The notes: generated by a model not told the origin, from the letters alone. DNA of 64,000 bases from an uncultured Methanoregula sp. (GCF_963662735.1 NZ_OY759744.1:1-64000); one strand, 5' to 3'; positions 53,972-63,784 are shown, counted from the stretch's first letter. Numbers and translations: made by a program.

Positions 53972-55972
53972 ATGGACTTCATGCCCGCCCTGGTCGGCGT
54001 TGCGCTGATCTCGATCTTCCTCCTCTATGTAGGCCAGCGCTTCAGGCTCCCGAGCATTGTCAGTTTTCTCATTATCGGGATGCTCGCAGGTCCCTATGGC
54101 TTTGGCGTCATCACGGACCAGGCATCGATCGAGACCTTCGGCGAGATCGGCATCATCCTTCTGCTCTTCACGATCGGACTTGAGTTCTCGTTCGAAAAAC
54201 TCCTGAAATCCTGGAGGATCGTGATCATCGGGGGGCTCGCCCAGCTCTGCACAACCATTGTTGCGATCACGTTCGTCACTTACACCCTCAGCGTGCCGTT
54301 CACCGCAGCCCTGGTCTTCGGTTTCATCATCTCCCTCTCAAGCACGGCCATCGTGATGAAGATCCTGCAGGAGCGCAGGGAAGTCGATACGCTGCAGGGC
54401 CGGACCCTTTTTGGGATCCTGCTCTTCCAGGACCTGGCCATCATCCCGATGATCCTGATCCTGCCCCTGGTCATGGGGAGCAGCGGGCCCGATCTCAGCG
54501 CACTGCCGCTGGGGATCTTGAAAGTTGCTTTCATCCTGGTACTCATTGTCATCCTCGCCCGCTGGATAATTCCCGGGCTCCTGTACCGGGTTGCCTCGCA
54601 GAAGAACCGGGAGCTCTTCTTTATCACGATCGCCGGCATCTGCATCATTGTTGCCTGGCTCACGAACCAGGCGGGGCTCTCGTTCACCCTCGGGGCGTTC
54701 GTTGCCGGCCTTATCATCGGCGAGTCGGATTACAATATCGATGCACTCAGCCATATCATCCCGTTCCGGGATGTTTTTGCCAGTATCTTCTTCCTCTCGA
54801 TAGGCATGCTCCTCAACACGGACATTATCCTGGGCAACAGTTCCCTCATCATGCTCATCGTCATGATCGTGACCCTGATCATCGGCATCAAGATCCTGAC
54901 CGGTGCGTGTGCGTCGGCAGCTCTTGGCATGCCTGCGAGGGTCAGCATCTTTACCGGTCTTGCGCTCTGCCAGGTAGGGGAGTTCTCGTTCGTGCTCGCG
55001 AAGACCGGCCTGGATGCGAATTTTATCCCGGAAGTCGTGTACCAGATATTCCTTGCGTCCGCGATCATCACCATGGCCCTCACCCCGTTCCTGATGAATG
55101 CCGCACCGGTTGCAACCGAATGGTATTACCGGATCATCCCGTACCGGGCTTCCCGGAGTGCACCGGGCACAGCTGCTGACATAGCGGGCGACAGGAGCAG
55201 GCTCAAGGACCATATCATTATCGCCGGGTACGGCATCACCGGAAAAAGCGTTGCACGGGCAGCCGAGATCACCGGCATCCCCTACATGGTCATCGAGATG
55301 AACCCCGATATCATCCGGCGGGAGAAATCAACCCGCAGGCCGTACTTCATCTTTGGCGATGCAGCCCACGAAGAACTGCTGGAACATGCCGGGATCCGCG
55401 ATGCCCGGGCGCTCGTGGTCGTTGTCTCCGACCAGGAAGCAGTGCCCCGCATCGTCCACGCAGCACACCGCCTGGCACCGGACCTGTATATCATCGCCCG
55501 TACCCAGCACATCCGCCATGCGCAGTACCTCCTCGATCTCGGGGCGGATGAAGTGGTATCGGAAGAATATGAGGCAGCGCGGGAGATCTTCTCGAGGGCT
55601 CTCCGGAAATACCGGTTACCGGAGCCGGAGATTGCGAAGATCGTCTCAAAACTCCAGAACTGGGGCTATGCCAAGTTCATCAGGAACGGCAACACCACGC
55701 CGGCCATGGGGATGGATACGGTCCTGCTCTCCCTGCGCATCCATATGCTCACCATTGAACCGGGTTCATTTGCTGACGGGAAGACCATCGCCGACCTGGA
55801 TCTTAAGAACCGGTACGGCATTACCGACTTCGGCCTGCGCCGGGAAAAAAATACCATCCCGAAACCTGACAGCAGCACCTGCCTCAAAGGAGGCGATGCC
55901 CTGATCATCTTTGCCACGGACCAGGTTGCCGACGAGATGAAACCCCTCTTCTCCGGAAACGGGGAGACCTGA
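53972..55972 (+). CDS. Kef-type cation:proton antiporter with TrkA domain (first of two)
   Basis: The ATG at 53972 with AGGAG upstream is preferred over an in-frame extension that overlaps the tRNA. The 666-residue protein has about 12 transmembrane segments in residues 1-400, of the KefB/CPA2 type (YVGQRFRLPSIVSFLIIGMLAGPYGFG; SLSSTAIVMKILQER; LGAFVAGLIIGESDYN). Then comes a Rossmann TrkA-N domain (IIAGYGITGKSVARAAEIT near 405) and a TrkA-C domain at the end. It likely exchanges K+ or Na+ for H+ under NAD(H) or nucleotide control. It is highly similar to the next gene. Confidence 0.92.
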   Translation: MDFMPALVGVALISIFLLYVGQRFRLPSIVSFLIIGMLAGPYGFGVITDQASIETFGEIGIILLLFTIGLEFSFEKLLKSWRIVIIGGLAQLCTTIVAITFVTYTLSVPFTAALVFGFIISLSSTAIVMKILQERREVDTLQGRTLFGILLFQDLAIIPMILILPLVMGSSGPDLSALPLGILKVAFILVLIVILARWIIPGLLYRVASQKNRELFFITIAGICIIVAWLTNQAGLSFTLGAFVAGLIIGESDYNIDALSHIIPFRDVFASIFFLSIGMLLNTDIILGNSSLIMLIVMIVTLIIGIKILTGACASAALGMPARVSIFTGLALCQVGEFSFVLAKTGLDANFIPEVVYQIFLASAIITMALTPFLMNAAPVATEWYYRIIPYRASRSAPGTAADIAGDRSRLKDHIIIAGYGITGKSVARAAEITGIPYMVIEMNPDIIRREKSTRRPYFIFGDAAHEELLEHAGIRDARALVVVVSDQEAVPRIVHAAHRLAPDLYIIARTQHIRHAQYLLDLGADEVVSEEYEAAREIFSRALRKYRLPEPEIAKIVSKLQNWGYAKFIRNGNTTPAMGMDTVLLSLRIHMLTIEPGSFADGKTIADLDLKNRYGITDFGLRREKNTIPKPDSSTCLKGGDALIIFATDQVADEMKPLFSGNGET

Positions 55973-56228
55973 CCCGGGATTGAACGGCCCGCGGGCAGCA
56001 TGCCGGGCCGGACATTTGTTTTTTACCCCGGAAAATATCCGGTATTGACGCAGGTTACCGCTATTCCCCCGCATCCTGCAAAACGGTTCGCGCAATCCCA
56101 GTGCAGGAATAACCGGATTCCGGGTAATGAGCGGATAGTAAGGGGCGTACGGGCTCCTTCGCACAAAGTATAATATCCGGTTCGTTGTTATTTTGTGTAT
56201 CGGCTCACCGTTCGCCTGAGGACTTTTT

Positions 56229-58214
56229 ATGGACCTGTTGATCGCCAGTGTAAGTATCCTCATCCTTGCTATCGCCCTGCTCTATGTCGGCCAGCGCCTT
56301 AAAATGCCCAGCATAGTCAGCTTCCTTATCATCGGGATGATCGTTGGCCCCTACGGCATCGGGCTCATCACTAACCAGGAATCCATCGACACGTTCGGCA
56401 ACATCGGCATCGTGCTCCTCCTCTTCACGATCGGTCTTGAATTCTCGTTCCAGAAACTCCTGCGCTCGTGGCGGACCGTTATCATCGGAGGGATTGTCCA
56501 GGTCTGCGCAACGATCGTGGCAATCACGTTCATATCCCGGTACTTTGGCATGCCTTTTAACGAGGCGCTGATTTTTGGATTCATCGTGTCCCTGTCGAGT
56601 ACGGCAATCGTGATGAAGATCCTGCAGGAGAAAGGAGAGGTGGATACCCTCCAGGGAAGGACCCTTCTTGGGATCCTCATCTTCCAGGATCTTGCCATCA
56701 TCCCGATGATGCTGATCTCCCCGCTCCTTGTCGGGAGCAGCGGCCCTGATTTCAATGCCCTGCCGTTCCAGGTAGGAAAAGTCACGCTGATCATTCTCGT
56801 CATCGTTGTCATGGCCCACTGGGTTATTCCCGCATTTCTCTTCCGGGTTGCCCGCGAGAAGAACCGCGAGCTCTTCCTCATCACGCTCGCCGGCACCTGC
56901 ATCATTATTGCCTGGCTCACGAGCGAGGCGGGACTTTCCTTTACGCTCGGGGCATTCATTGCCGGTCTCATCATCGGGGAATCCGATTACAACATCGATG
57001 CGCTCGGGCACATCATCCCGTTCCGGGACGTGTTTGCCAGCATCTTTTTCCTCTCCATAGGCATGCTTCTCAATACGCAGACGGTCTTTGTCAATTTCTA
57101 TTACGTTGCAATGATGGTCCTCATCATCATTGCCGTGAAGATCGCAACGGGTGTCCTTGCATCCGCCGTCCTCGGTATGTCGGCCCGGGTCTGCGTCTTC
57201 ACCGGCCTTGCCCTCTGCCAGATCGGGGAGTTCTCCTTTGTTCTTGCGAAAAACGGCCTGGACACGAAACTCATTCCGGATAGCGTGTACCAGATATTCC
57301 TTGCCGGGGCCATCATCACGATGGCACTCACCCCGTTTGCCATGAACGCCTCGCCACGGGTTGTCGACCTGCTCTACCGGGTCGTCCCGGGCCGGTTCTT
57401 CAAACATAAGGACGAGACGGATGAGGGACAGGAAGCGGAACTCTCCGACCATATCATCATCGCCGGCTATGGTATTGCCGGCAAAAGCGTTGCACGGGCG
57501 GCCACGATCGCCGGCATTCCCTACATGGTCATCGAGATGAACCCGGAGATCATCCGGCAGGAGCGATCCTCCTTCCGCCCCCATTTCATGTTCGGGGATG
57601 CGGTCCAGGCCGAAGTGCTGGAACATGCCGGTATCAGGAAAGCCCGCACGCTGGTCATCGTGGTCTCCGAAGAGGAAGCCATTCCGAGGATTGTCCATAC
57701 GGCCCGCGAGCTTGCCCCGGATCTGCATATTCTCGCCAGGACGCGCCATATCCGGAATGCCAAGAGCCTGCTGGAGCTCGGCGCTGACGAGATCATATCG
57801 GAAGAGTTCGAGGCATCGCTGGAAATTTTCTCCCGGGCACTCAAAAAGTACGAGATTCCCGACGAAGAGATCGGCTTCATCATAAGCCGGGTCAAAAAAC
57901 TGCGCACGCTGATGTTCACCAAAGAGTCCGATGGCGGGGGGCAGCTGGAAGATCCCAAAATCCTTTTCCACGACCGGCACGTGCACGCTCTCCGCATCGA
58001 ACCCGGGTCGGAGGCCGAAGGAAAGCCCGTCAGCGACCTGGAACTTGAGACCCGGTATGGCATCATGGAGTTCGGGATCCGCAGTGAAGGAAAAACCACC
58101 ACCCGTATCCTGCCGGACCGGAAACTGCGGGCCGGTGAAGTTATCATCACCTTCATAACGGACGAGACCGCCCGGGCACTTGCACCGTGGTTTACCGGTA
58201 AAAAAGAATCCTGA
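56229..58214 (+). CDS. Kef-type cation:proton antiporter with TrkA domain (second of two)
   Basis: The 661-residue paralogue matches the preceding antiporter along its whole length: LLYVGQRLKMPSIVSFLIIGMIVGPYG, SLSSTAIVMKILQEKGEVDTLQGRT, GAFIAGLIIGESDYNIDALGH and HIIIAGYGIAGKSVARAATIAG. The TrkA-C end is also conserved, with charged differences (TKESDGGGQLEDPK). The gap of 256 bases between the two holds no gene that I can support. Duplication followed by divergence is clear; whether they form a heteromer or serve different ions cannot be told. It overlaps the AlkA gene by one base. Confidence 0.92.
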   Translation: MDLLIASVSILILAIALLYVGQRLKMPSIVSFLIIGMIVGPYGIGLITNQESIDTFGNIGIVLLLFTIGLEFSFQKLLRSWRTVIIGGIVQVCATIVAITFISRYFGMPFNEALIFGFIVSLSSTAIVMKILQEKGEVDTLQGRTLLGILIFQDLAIIPMMLISPLLVGSSGPDFNALPFQVGKVTLIILVIVVMAHWVIPAFLFRVAREKNRELFLITLAGTCIIIAWLTSEAGLSFTLGAFIAGLIIGESDYNIDALGHIIPFRDVFASIFFLSIGMLLNTQTVFVNFYYVAMMVLIIIAVKIATGVLASAVLGMSARVCVFTGLALCQIGEFSFVLAKNGLDTKLIPDSVYQIFLAGAIITMALTPFAMNASPRVVDLLYRVVPGRFFKHKDETDEGQEAELSDHIIIAGYGIAGKSVARAATIAGIPYMVIEMNPEIIRQERSSFRPHFMFGDAVQAEVLEHAGIRKARTLVIVVSEEEAIPRIVHTARELAPDLHILARTRHIRNAKSLLELGADEIISEEFEASLEIFSRALKKYEIPDEEIGFIISRVKKLRTLMFTKESDGGGQLEDPKILFHDRHVHALRIEPGSEAEGKPVSDLELETRYGIMEFGIRSEGKTTTRILPDRKLRAGEVIITFITDETARALAPWFTGKKES

Positions 58215-59206
58215 TGCAGTCCTCCAAAAAAACAAATCCCCTGGAAAACCTGACCACACCCATGCCCACGTTTACCATCGAACCGGTCCCGCCCTTTGAT
58301 TTCGATCTTACGGCAGCAATCTTTGCTTCCGGCGATCCGCAGATCCGCCTGTTCCGGAACGGGCGGTTCCGGCAGGTGCTGGACACCGGGGACACCCTGG
58401 TTCTTGCAGAAGTCCGGTCGCGGGGCACGGTTGATCGGCCGCAAATTGTTGTATCCTGTCGATCCAGCCGGCCGATCAAAAAAGCCGTGCTGGATGCCAC
58501 CCGCGATATGGTTGAAAGAATCTTCAGTACCGGCGACGATCCGGCCTGGTTTTACGCGGCAATGGCAGGGGACGGGATCATGAACGGGCTCACCCGGAGG
58601 CTCCGGGGGCTCCGGTGCCCGGCCACACCAACAGTATTCGAAGCTCTCGTTGATTCGGTTATAGAACAGCAGATTTCCTTAACCGCTGCACGAAGCGTGG
58701 AGAACCGGCTCATCAGGGCGGCCGGGAAATCTCTCGAACTGGACGGAGAGGTTTATTACGGTTACCCGACGGCAGGGATCCTTGCGGAGGTGCCGGACTC
58801 CCGGTTCCGCTCCTGCGGGCTCACCATCAGGAAAGGCGAGTATATCCGGGGAATTTCCCGCAGGATCCTTGACGGCGATCTCGATCCGGAGGCATTCAGG
58901 AACTACCCGGATACCGAGTCGATCATCAGCGAACTTGTAACGGTACGGGGTATCGGGCGATGGACGGCCGAACTTGCCATCCTGAGGGGACTTCACCGCC
59001 CGGACGCGTTTCCTGCCGATGATGTCGGGGTCCGCAGGTTTATCTCGCGATATTACCGGAACGGCGAAAAGATCTCTTCTGCCGATGCCCGTATCTTTGC
59101 GGAACGGTGGGGAAATTACCGGGGATTCGCCGCCTATTACCTTGAAGTGGCGGACCTCCTCAGAATACACCCCGGTGATGCCGGGCATCCGGAATCCGGT
59201 GACTGA
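58214..59206 (+). CDS. DNA-3-methyladenine glycosylase II (AlkA-type, HhH-GPD)
   Basis: The 330-residue protein has an N-terminal AlkA-like beta domain (about residues 15-115) and a helix-hairpin-helix glycosylase domain: PTVFEALVDSVIEQQISLTAARSV near 135, the hairpin LVTVRGIGRWTAELAILRGL near 237-256, and the catalytic Asp in DAFPADDVGVRR near 260. It removes alkylated bases from DNA. There is no Fe-S Cys cluster, unlike MutY/Nth. The start at 58214 overlaps the antiporter stop; the ATG at 58262 is an alternative that gives MPTFTIEPVPPF. Confidence 0.9.
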   Translation: MQSSKKTNPLENLTTPMPTFTIEPVPPFDFDLTAAIFASGDPQIRLFRNGRFRQVLDTGDTLVLAEVRSRGTVDRPQIVVSCRSSRPIKKAVLDATRDMVERIFSTGDDPAWFYAAMAGDGIMNGLTRRLRGLRCPATPTVFEALVDSVIEQQISLTAARSVENRLIRAAGKSLELDGEVYYGYPTAGILAEVPDSRFRSCGLTIRKGEYIRGISRRILDGDLDPEAFRNYPDTESIISELVTVRGIGRWTAELAILRGLHRPDAFPADDVGVRRFISRYYRNGEKISSADARIFAERWGNYRGFAAYYLEVADLLRIHPGDAGHPESGD

Positions 59207-59302
59207 CCACGGCCCGATGGAGGGGCAGGGGCAGGCCCCGCCGGTTTTCGCAACCGATAAATAGGGTTATCGTCTATCAGTGGATAAGAGGCGGGGACAC
59301 AA

Positions 59303-59866
59303 ATGACCGGCTGGAATATTCCGAAGGGGAGGATGAGCATTGCTGCAGGAACCGCTGCTATCATCCTTGGGATCATTGCACTCACATTTCCGGTGCTGGC
59401 ATTTGCACTGATCGAATACCTGTTTGCAATCTACGCGATCATCATGTCGGCAAGCCTGGTCATGACCGGCCTTGACCTGCAGAAAGAGAACAGGACTCAC
59501 GGGTGGCTCCTCACCCTGGCAGGCATAGCCGGGGTCCTTATCGGGATTGCAATTATCGTAGCGCCGCGGGTGATGGCGGTCACGGCTCTTGCAGTACTTG
59601 GCATCTGGGCAATTGTTGCCGGTGCAGGCGACATCCTGTTCGTATTCAGTTCGGATACCGGCATGGAACGCACCACCAAGGCCGCGACCGGGGTTCTTAC
59701 GCTCATTGCCGGTATCCTGGTAATCGTGGCGCCAAAGATTGTGGATGGTTTTGTCCTGGTCACGTTCGTGGGCGTGTTTGCCATACTCGCAGGCATCCTC
59801 ACGATCCTTTTCGGGACGGCAAAGCCCGCACCGGCAAAACCGGTCAACCATCAGATCTACAAATAA
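59303..59866 (+). CDS. DUF308/HdeD-type membrane protein
   Basis: The 187-residue protein has six hydrophobic segments: AGTAAIILGIIALTFPVLAFAL, YLFAIYAIIMSASLVM, LLTLAGIAGVLIGIAIIVAP, AVTALAVLGIWAIVAGAGDILFV, GVLTLIAGILVIVAP and FVLVTFVGVFAILAGILTILFG. The repeated G-I-x-x-I-x-x-P turn after each pair is typical of HdeD/DUF308. HdeD is linked to acid stress in Escherichia coli, but in archaea the role is unknown. It stands alone between the glycosylase gene and a small gene. Confidence 0.87.
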   Translation: MTGWNIPKGRMSIAAGTAAIILGIIALTFPVLAFALIEYLFAIYAIIMSASLVMTGLDLQKENRTHGWLLTLAGIAGVLIGIAIIVAPRVMAVTALAVLGIWAIVAGAGDILFVFSSDTGMERTTKAATGVLTLIAGILVIVAPKIVDGFVLVTFVGVFAILAGILTILFGTAKPAPAKPVNHQIYK

Positions 59867-59998
59867 TCCACCTTTTTCAGTAAATTGGCAGGTTTCGAAG
59901 GATGTACCGGACAACGCGGTCCCGGTAAAAGAGGAAGCAAAAAGGATTTTAATTTTGGCACAGAGAAACGTGTGATAACTGCGGAGAGACAAAACCCC

Positions 59999-60178
59999 AT
60001 GGAACTTTTTGACGATCTCACCAGGGAAACCAAACGGACCGAGGAAGAAATCCGGAAAGCAGCAATGAAAAAAGAAGTCGGCGAATTAAAAGAGCAGATC
60101 AACCGGACCGGCCATGAGATCTCGCACGAGATCCAGAATGAGAGCCCGGCGCCATCCGCAACTGCCGATGAAGAATAG
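59999..60178 (+). CDS. Small charged helical protein, unrecognised
   Basis: The ATG at 59999 gives 59 residues beginning MELFDDLTRETKRTEEEIRK. The sequence is a single charged amphipathic helix of alternating Lys/Glu, followed by a Ser/Pro/Glu-rich acidic tail. A longer frame from 59885 reads as low-quality Gly/Arg sequence. Upstream GGAGAG could serve as the ribosome site. It ends 11 bases before the convergent response regulator gene. I recognise no family. Confidence 0.55.
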   Translation: MELFDDLTRETKRTEEEIRKAAMKKEVGELKEQINRTGHEISHEIQNESPAPSATADEE

Positions 60179-60189
60179 GCAATAAAGAA

Positions 60190-60558
60190 TTATGGTTTGA
60201 GGAATTTTTCTATTTCTGCCTTGAGTTCCGTGATGGTGACCGGCTTTTGCAGAAGCCCAAGTTTTGGATCTTTCATCAGGGCGATTTTTTCGTCCACGGA
60301 AGGGGACGCCGTAAAAAGGATGACCGGTATCTCCTTCATGCCGTACTCTTCACGGATCTTTTCCAGAAACTCCCAGCCATTCATGGGGGTCATCATGATA
60401 TCGAGCAATACCAGCGCCGGGGGATCGTTTCGCACCCGTTCAAGCGCTTCCAGAACATCCGGTACAAGGATCGGCTCATAGCCAATCCTCCGCAGCAGGA
60501 TTTCCATTAATTCGAGAATTGGCTGGTCGTCTTCGACAAGCAAGATCTTATGCGTCAT
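60190..60558 (-). CDS. Single-domain response regulator
   Basis: The 122-residue protein is one CheY-like receiver: KILLVEDDQPILELM with the acidic pair at residues 10-11, VLLDIMMTPMNGWEF with the phospho-accepting Asp near 53, VILFTAS near 79-85 with the conserved Thr, and LQKPVTITEL with the Lys near 105. No output domain follows. It overlaps the histidine kinase gene by 11 bases and is surely its partner. It may act by protein contact, as many archaeal single-domain receivers do. Confidence 0.93.
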   Translation of the reverse strand: MTHKILLVEDDQPILELMEILLRRIGYEPILVPDVLEALERVRNDPPALVLLDIMMTPMNGWEFLEKIREEYGMKEIPVILFTASPSVDEKIALMKDPKLGLLQKPVTITELKAEIEKFLKP

Positions 60559-62353
60559 GCGGTGCCTCCTTTGGCAGGTGAATAGTAAAAGTACTTCCGG
60601 CGTTTACGGTGCTTTCCACGAGAATATCTCCTCCGTGCATCTCCACGATCCGTTTTGCTATCGACAGCGACAGCCCGATACGGTCATACTTGCGCGACAA
60701 CTTTGCTGCATCGGCAAGCTGGAACGGCTCAAAGATCGATGCAAAGGCATTCTCGGGAATACCGATACCATTGTCCCGGATCGAGATGAGGTGATGCAAT
60801 CCATCGGGATCCGGTCGGTACGAGACCTGGATCCTGCGCGGGGGTTTGGAGTAATTCACGGCATTTGATAACAGGGAATCAAACACACTGTAAAGACGAT
60901 CCATGTCCGCCGGGATGACAAGGTTCGCCGGAATATCAATGCTAATCTCCGCTTTTGCCGGGTAACCGCCGGCATCAAGAACGCTCCGTACCAGGTTTGC
61001 CGGGGAGAAGTTCGAATAACTGAGCTGGAGCCTGCCGCTCTCCAGTACGGAGAGTTCCAGCATCTGGTTGATGATCTGCCGTTCCCGTTCCACGCTGACA
61101 AGACAGCGTTCAAGGATCTTTTTGGTATCCTCCGTAATGCCAAAACCGGGGGGATCCGATATCAGGAGATTGAGGTACCCGAGAATGGGCTGGAGGGGCG
61201 TTCGCATCTCGTGGGCGACCGTGATGATGATTCCCCGCCGGCGTTCGTTGTCGAGCAGGATCTTCTCTTCCAGTTTCTGCTTTTCTGATATGTCCACGAG
61301 GTTGATCATGGTGGCAGGCTTGCCGGCATGCATGATCGACGTTGTGAAAAGGGCGCCTATCCGCTTTTCGCCGCCTTTTGTTATGAAATGGAACTGGGAC
61401 TGCGAAAGACCCCGCACATCCTTTCCCCACCGGGAGGAGAATTCCCTGAATTGATCCTGGTCATCCGGATCGATCAGCTGGAGGAGATCTTTTCCCATGA
61501 TATCAACCGGCTGGTATCCCGAGAATCCCGAAAACGCCGGGTTGGAATACCGGACTATCCCGTCCTGGATGACGAGGATGCTGGTCGGGGAGTGCTCGGT
61601 AAGCTGCCGGTATTTCATCATATTATCATTATTTGCTTTCTCCGCAAGCTTCCGGCCATTGATGTTGATCGCCGTACAGCTGGAGGTTTTCTCATCAATG
61701 GGACTCCAGGAGAGGTTGACCCAGCAGGCATCCCCCTCCTTTGAGGTAAACCGGGTCTCGAAATTTTCGGTTGTCGACTCATCCTGGATCCGTTCGAGGA
61801 ACCGTTCCCTCTCACGGGGGGTGTGGAAGAGGGAGACCAGGTCGCGGCCCAGGAGTTCGTCAGCACCGTAATGGAGCATATCCAGGAAGCGTGAATTGGA
61901 CTGGACCAGGGTGAAATCCTTCCGGTTAAAGAGAACGATGCCAAGCTGAGAATGCTCGAATACCGAGTGGTACCGGATCTCGCCGGCCCGGATCCGCTCG
62001 ATGAAATACGCGATCACGACAGCGACAAGGATAAAGAAGATTGCTTCAAGGGTCACTGCTGCCATTGCCACGAGATCCGGGAAATTGAAATAATACCCTA
62101 CACCCTGAAAGATAATTCCGCAGGCCGCTGCAACATAGATGCCTTTCTTCGGGTAGAAGTAAGCCGCATATATGATGGGAATGAAGAAAAGCGGATAACT
62201 GACGACCCCTGAGGATCGGTAAAAGGACAGGGCAGTGATGAACGTGCAGCAGACGGAGAGGGACAGGATGACAAAAAACCGTACCAGATCGGTAGGGGCA
62301 AACGAGTACCGAAATACCCGGATTGTTGAATTGTCCATCGTTGTACCGGTCAT
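60548..62353 (-). CDS. Membrane PAS histidine kinase
   Basis: The ATG at 62353 starts a 601-residue protein, MTGTTMDNSTIRVF; a second ATG at 62338 is close. A membrane domain with about five hydrophobic segments (LVRFFVILSLSVCCTFITAL to AIFFILVAVVIAYFIER) covers residues 15-125. Two PAS domains follow: YHSVFEHSQLGIVLFNRKDFTLV near 130 and KYRQLTEHSPTSILVIQDGIVRY near 260. The HisKA site is ITVAHEMRTPLQPILGYL near 385. The ATPase has LLSNAVNYSKPP, IRDNGIGIPENA and GLSLSIAKRIVEMHGG. The frame is open much further upstream, but that region is the ribD-type gene on the other strand. Confidence 0.92.
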   Translation of the reverse strand: MTGTTMDNSTIRVFRYSFAPTDLVRFFVILSLSVCCTFITALSFYRSSGVVSYPLFFIPIIYAAYFYPKKGIYVAAACGIIFQGVGYYFNFPDLVAMAAVTLEAIFFILVAVVIAYFIERIRAGEIRYHSVFEHSQLGIVLFNRKDFTLVQSNSRFLDMLHYGADELLGRDLVSLFHTPRERERFLERIQDESTTENFETRFTSKEGDACWVNLSWSPIDEKTSSCTAININGRKLAEKANNDNMMKYRQLTEHSPTSILVIQDGIVRYSNPAFSGFSGYQPVDIMGKDLLQLIDPDDQDQFREFSSRWGKDVRGLSQSQFHFITKGGEKRIGALFTTSIMHAGKPATMINLVDISEKQKLEEKILLDNERRRGIIITVAHEMRTPLQPILGYLNLLISDPPGFGITEDTKKILERCLVSVERERQIINQMLELSVLESGRLQLSYSNFSPANLVRSVLDAGGYPAKAEISIDIPANLVIPADMDRLYSVFDSLLSNAVNYSKPPRRIQVSYRPDPDGLHHLISIRDNGIGIPENAFASIFEPFQLADAAKLSRKYDRIGLSLSIAKRIVEMHGGDILVESTVNAGSTFTIHLPKEAPHDA

Positions 62354-62494
62354 GTGATATTCTTGTATTTGAATACAGACTATAAAAATAACAGGGTTGG
62401 AAATACTGCTTAATCGGAACCCAAAACGGGATACAGGGTCACGTACCTGCAAATCAGTGGTTTGATATAACTGGCAGGGCAAACCCGGTACAGG

Positions 62495-63178
62495 ATGCGG
62501 CCCTACGTGGTAATCAATGCGGCGATGAGTGCTGACGGCAAGCTCTCTACCCGCGAACGGCGGCAGGTGAAGATCTCCGGTACCCAGGATTTTACCCGCG
62601 TTGACCGGCTCAAGGCCGGTTGCGATGCGGTCATGGTGGGGATCGGCACGGTCCTTGCAGACGATCCCTCGCTCACGGTCAAATCGGAGGATTGTCGCAG
62701 GATTCGTAAGGATCGCGGTGCGGATGAACATCCCGTACGCATTGTTGTCGACAGCAGGGCAAGAACGCCCCCGGGCGCTTCCATCCTGCATAAGGGACCG
62801 GGAAAACGGGTGATCGCGGTCTCGAAGCTGGCCGGTGAGGCATGTGTTGCCGAACTCAGGAAGCATGCAACGGTCGTTGTTGCCGGCGAGACGGAAGTCG
62901 ATCTCACGGTTCTTCTGGAAACCCTGGGATCCATGGGTATCCAGCGCCTGATGGTTGAGGGCGGGGGTACCCTGATCGCCGGCCTGATCGCAGCCGGTCT
63001 TGTCGATGAGATCTACAGTTATATCGGCAACATCATCATCGGGGGAAAAGATGCGCCCACGTTTGCGGACGGGGCGGGTTGTGTGAAGGAGGCTGAATTC
63101 TGCCGGCTTGTCCTCATCGAGGCACACCGGATGGATAACGGGATTCTCCTGCACTGGAAAGTCGGGCACCCTGCATAA
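62495..63178 (+). CDS. 2,5-diamino-6-ribosylamino-pyrimidinone 5'-phosphate reductase (RIB7-type)
   Basis: The 227-residue protein reduces the ribosylamino side chain before deamination in archaeal and fungal riboflavin synthesis (RIB7/ArfC order). It opens with RPYVVINAAMSADGKLSTRERRQVKISG, then DRLKAGCDAVMVGIGTVLADDPSLTVK near 45-72, HPVRIVVDSRARTPPGASIL near 88 and MVEGGGTLIAGLIAAGLVDEIY near 155-177. It lacks the N-terminal deaminase domain of bacterial RibD. Its start is 141 bases from the divergent kinase gene. Confidence 0.92.
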   Translation: MRPYVVINAAMSADGKLSTRERRQVKISGTQDFTRVDRLKAGCDAVMVGIGTVLADDPSLTVKSEDCRRIRKDRGADEHPVRIVVDSRARTPPGASILHKGPGKRVIAVSKLAGEACVAELRKHATVVVAGETEVDLTVLLETLGSMGIQRLMVEGGGTLIAGLIAAGLVDEIYSYIGNIIIGGKDAPTFADGAGCVKEAEFCRLVLIEAHRMDNGILLHWKVGHPA

Positions 63179-63277
63179 TCCGGATTTCCGGCAATTGTTG
63201 TAAAAACAAGACAGGATTCAGGTTTTTTAAAGCCGGATAAAAAAAGTGTGGAAAGCCGGGAAGTTGTGGGTTTCCCG

Positions 63278-63784
63278 TCAGTACCTGGACTTATAGGGAA
63301 CGATTTCATCGTAAATTTTGTACACGCCACCGGATTTCATCGTGAGGATGACTTCTGTGCGATCATTTCCTTTTGTTCCTTCAATTTCAATGGTGTCACC
63401 CATGCCGGGTTTCTCGAGACTGTCCGTAACAACCGTGCCGTCGGGCTTGGTGACGCGGACATCCATCCGGGACACGGACATGAGTCCTTTCCCGCCGTTG
63501 AAGTGGGTGATGATGGTCATCGAGTAGGTTCCGGCTTTCTCGACACTGACCGACACCGCCTGGCTGTCGGGCAGGACATCGGTTGGCGAGGGGAGCGTGG
63601 AACTGGTTGCTTTGACCGTGGGGGCAACGGTTGTCTCAGCGGGGGTCGGGACTTCTGTTTCCACAACCTCCGGGGTCGGAACCGGTGTCGGCACGGGTGC
63701 CGGCTTTGAAAGGAAGGTACAGCCCGCAAAGACGAGCGTAAGGGCGATGAGGACTGCTGCTATGGACAGGAACGGGATTTTCAT
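63278..63784 (-). CDS. Lipoprotein of unknown function
   Basis: The 168-residue protein has a signal peptide with lipobox (LIALTLVFAGCTFL, Cys near residue 22). A long Pro/Thr/Val linker (PVPTPVPTPEVVETEVPTPAETT) follows, then a beta-rich domain from about residue 70 (VSVEKAGTYSMTIITHFNGGKG, VRVTKPDGTVVTDS, EVILTMKSGGVYKIYDEI). The layout is that of a surface-anchored solute-binding or structural protein of archaea. The linker resembles those of other surface proteins in this window. Confidence 0.75.
   Translation of the reverse strand: MKIPFLSIAAVLIALTLVFAGCTFLSKPAPVPTPVPTPEVVETEVPTPAETTVAPTVKATSSTLPSPTDVLPDSQAVSVSVEKAGTYSMTIITHFNGGKGLMSVSRMDVRVTKPDGTVVTDSLEKPGMGDTIEIEGTKGNDRTEVILTMKSGGVYKIYDEIVPYKSRY

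Noticed and set aside
56205..58259. Long minus-strand frame (684 codons) opposite the second antiporter
   Set aside because: It is an antisense shadow of a GC-rich gene, full of His, Asp and Arg, with no recognisable domain. The plus strand encodes a clear antiporter. The same applies to the minus frame at 54338-55213.
62354..63169. Upstream extension of the histidine kinase frame (873 codons in total)
   Set aside because: It lies opposite the riboflavin reductase gene and reads as His/Arg/Pro-rich non-homologous sequence. The kinase is complete from the ATG at 62353.
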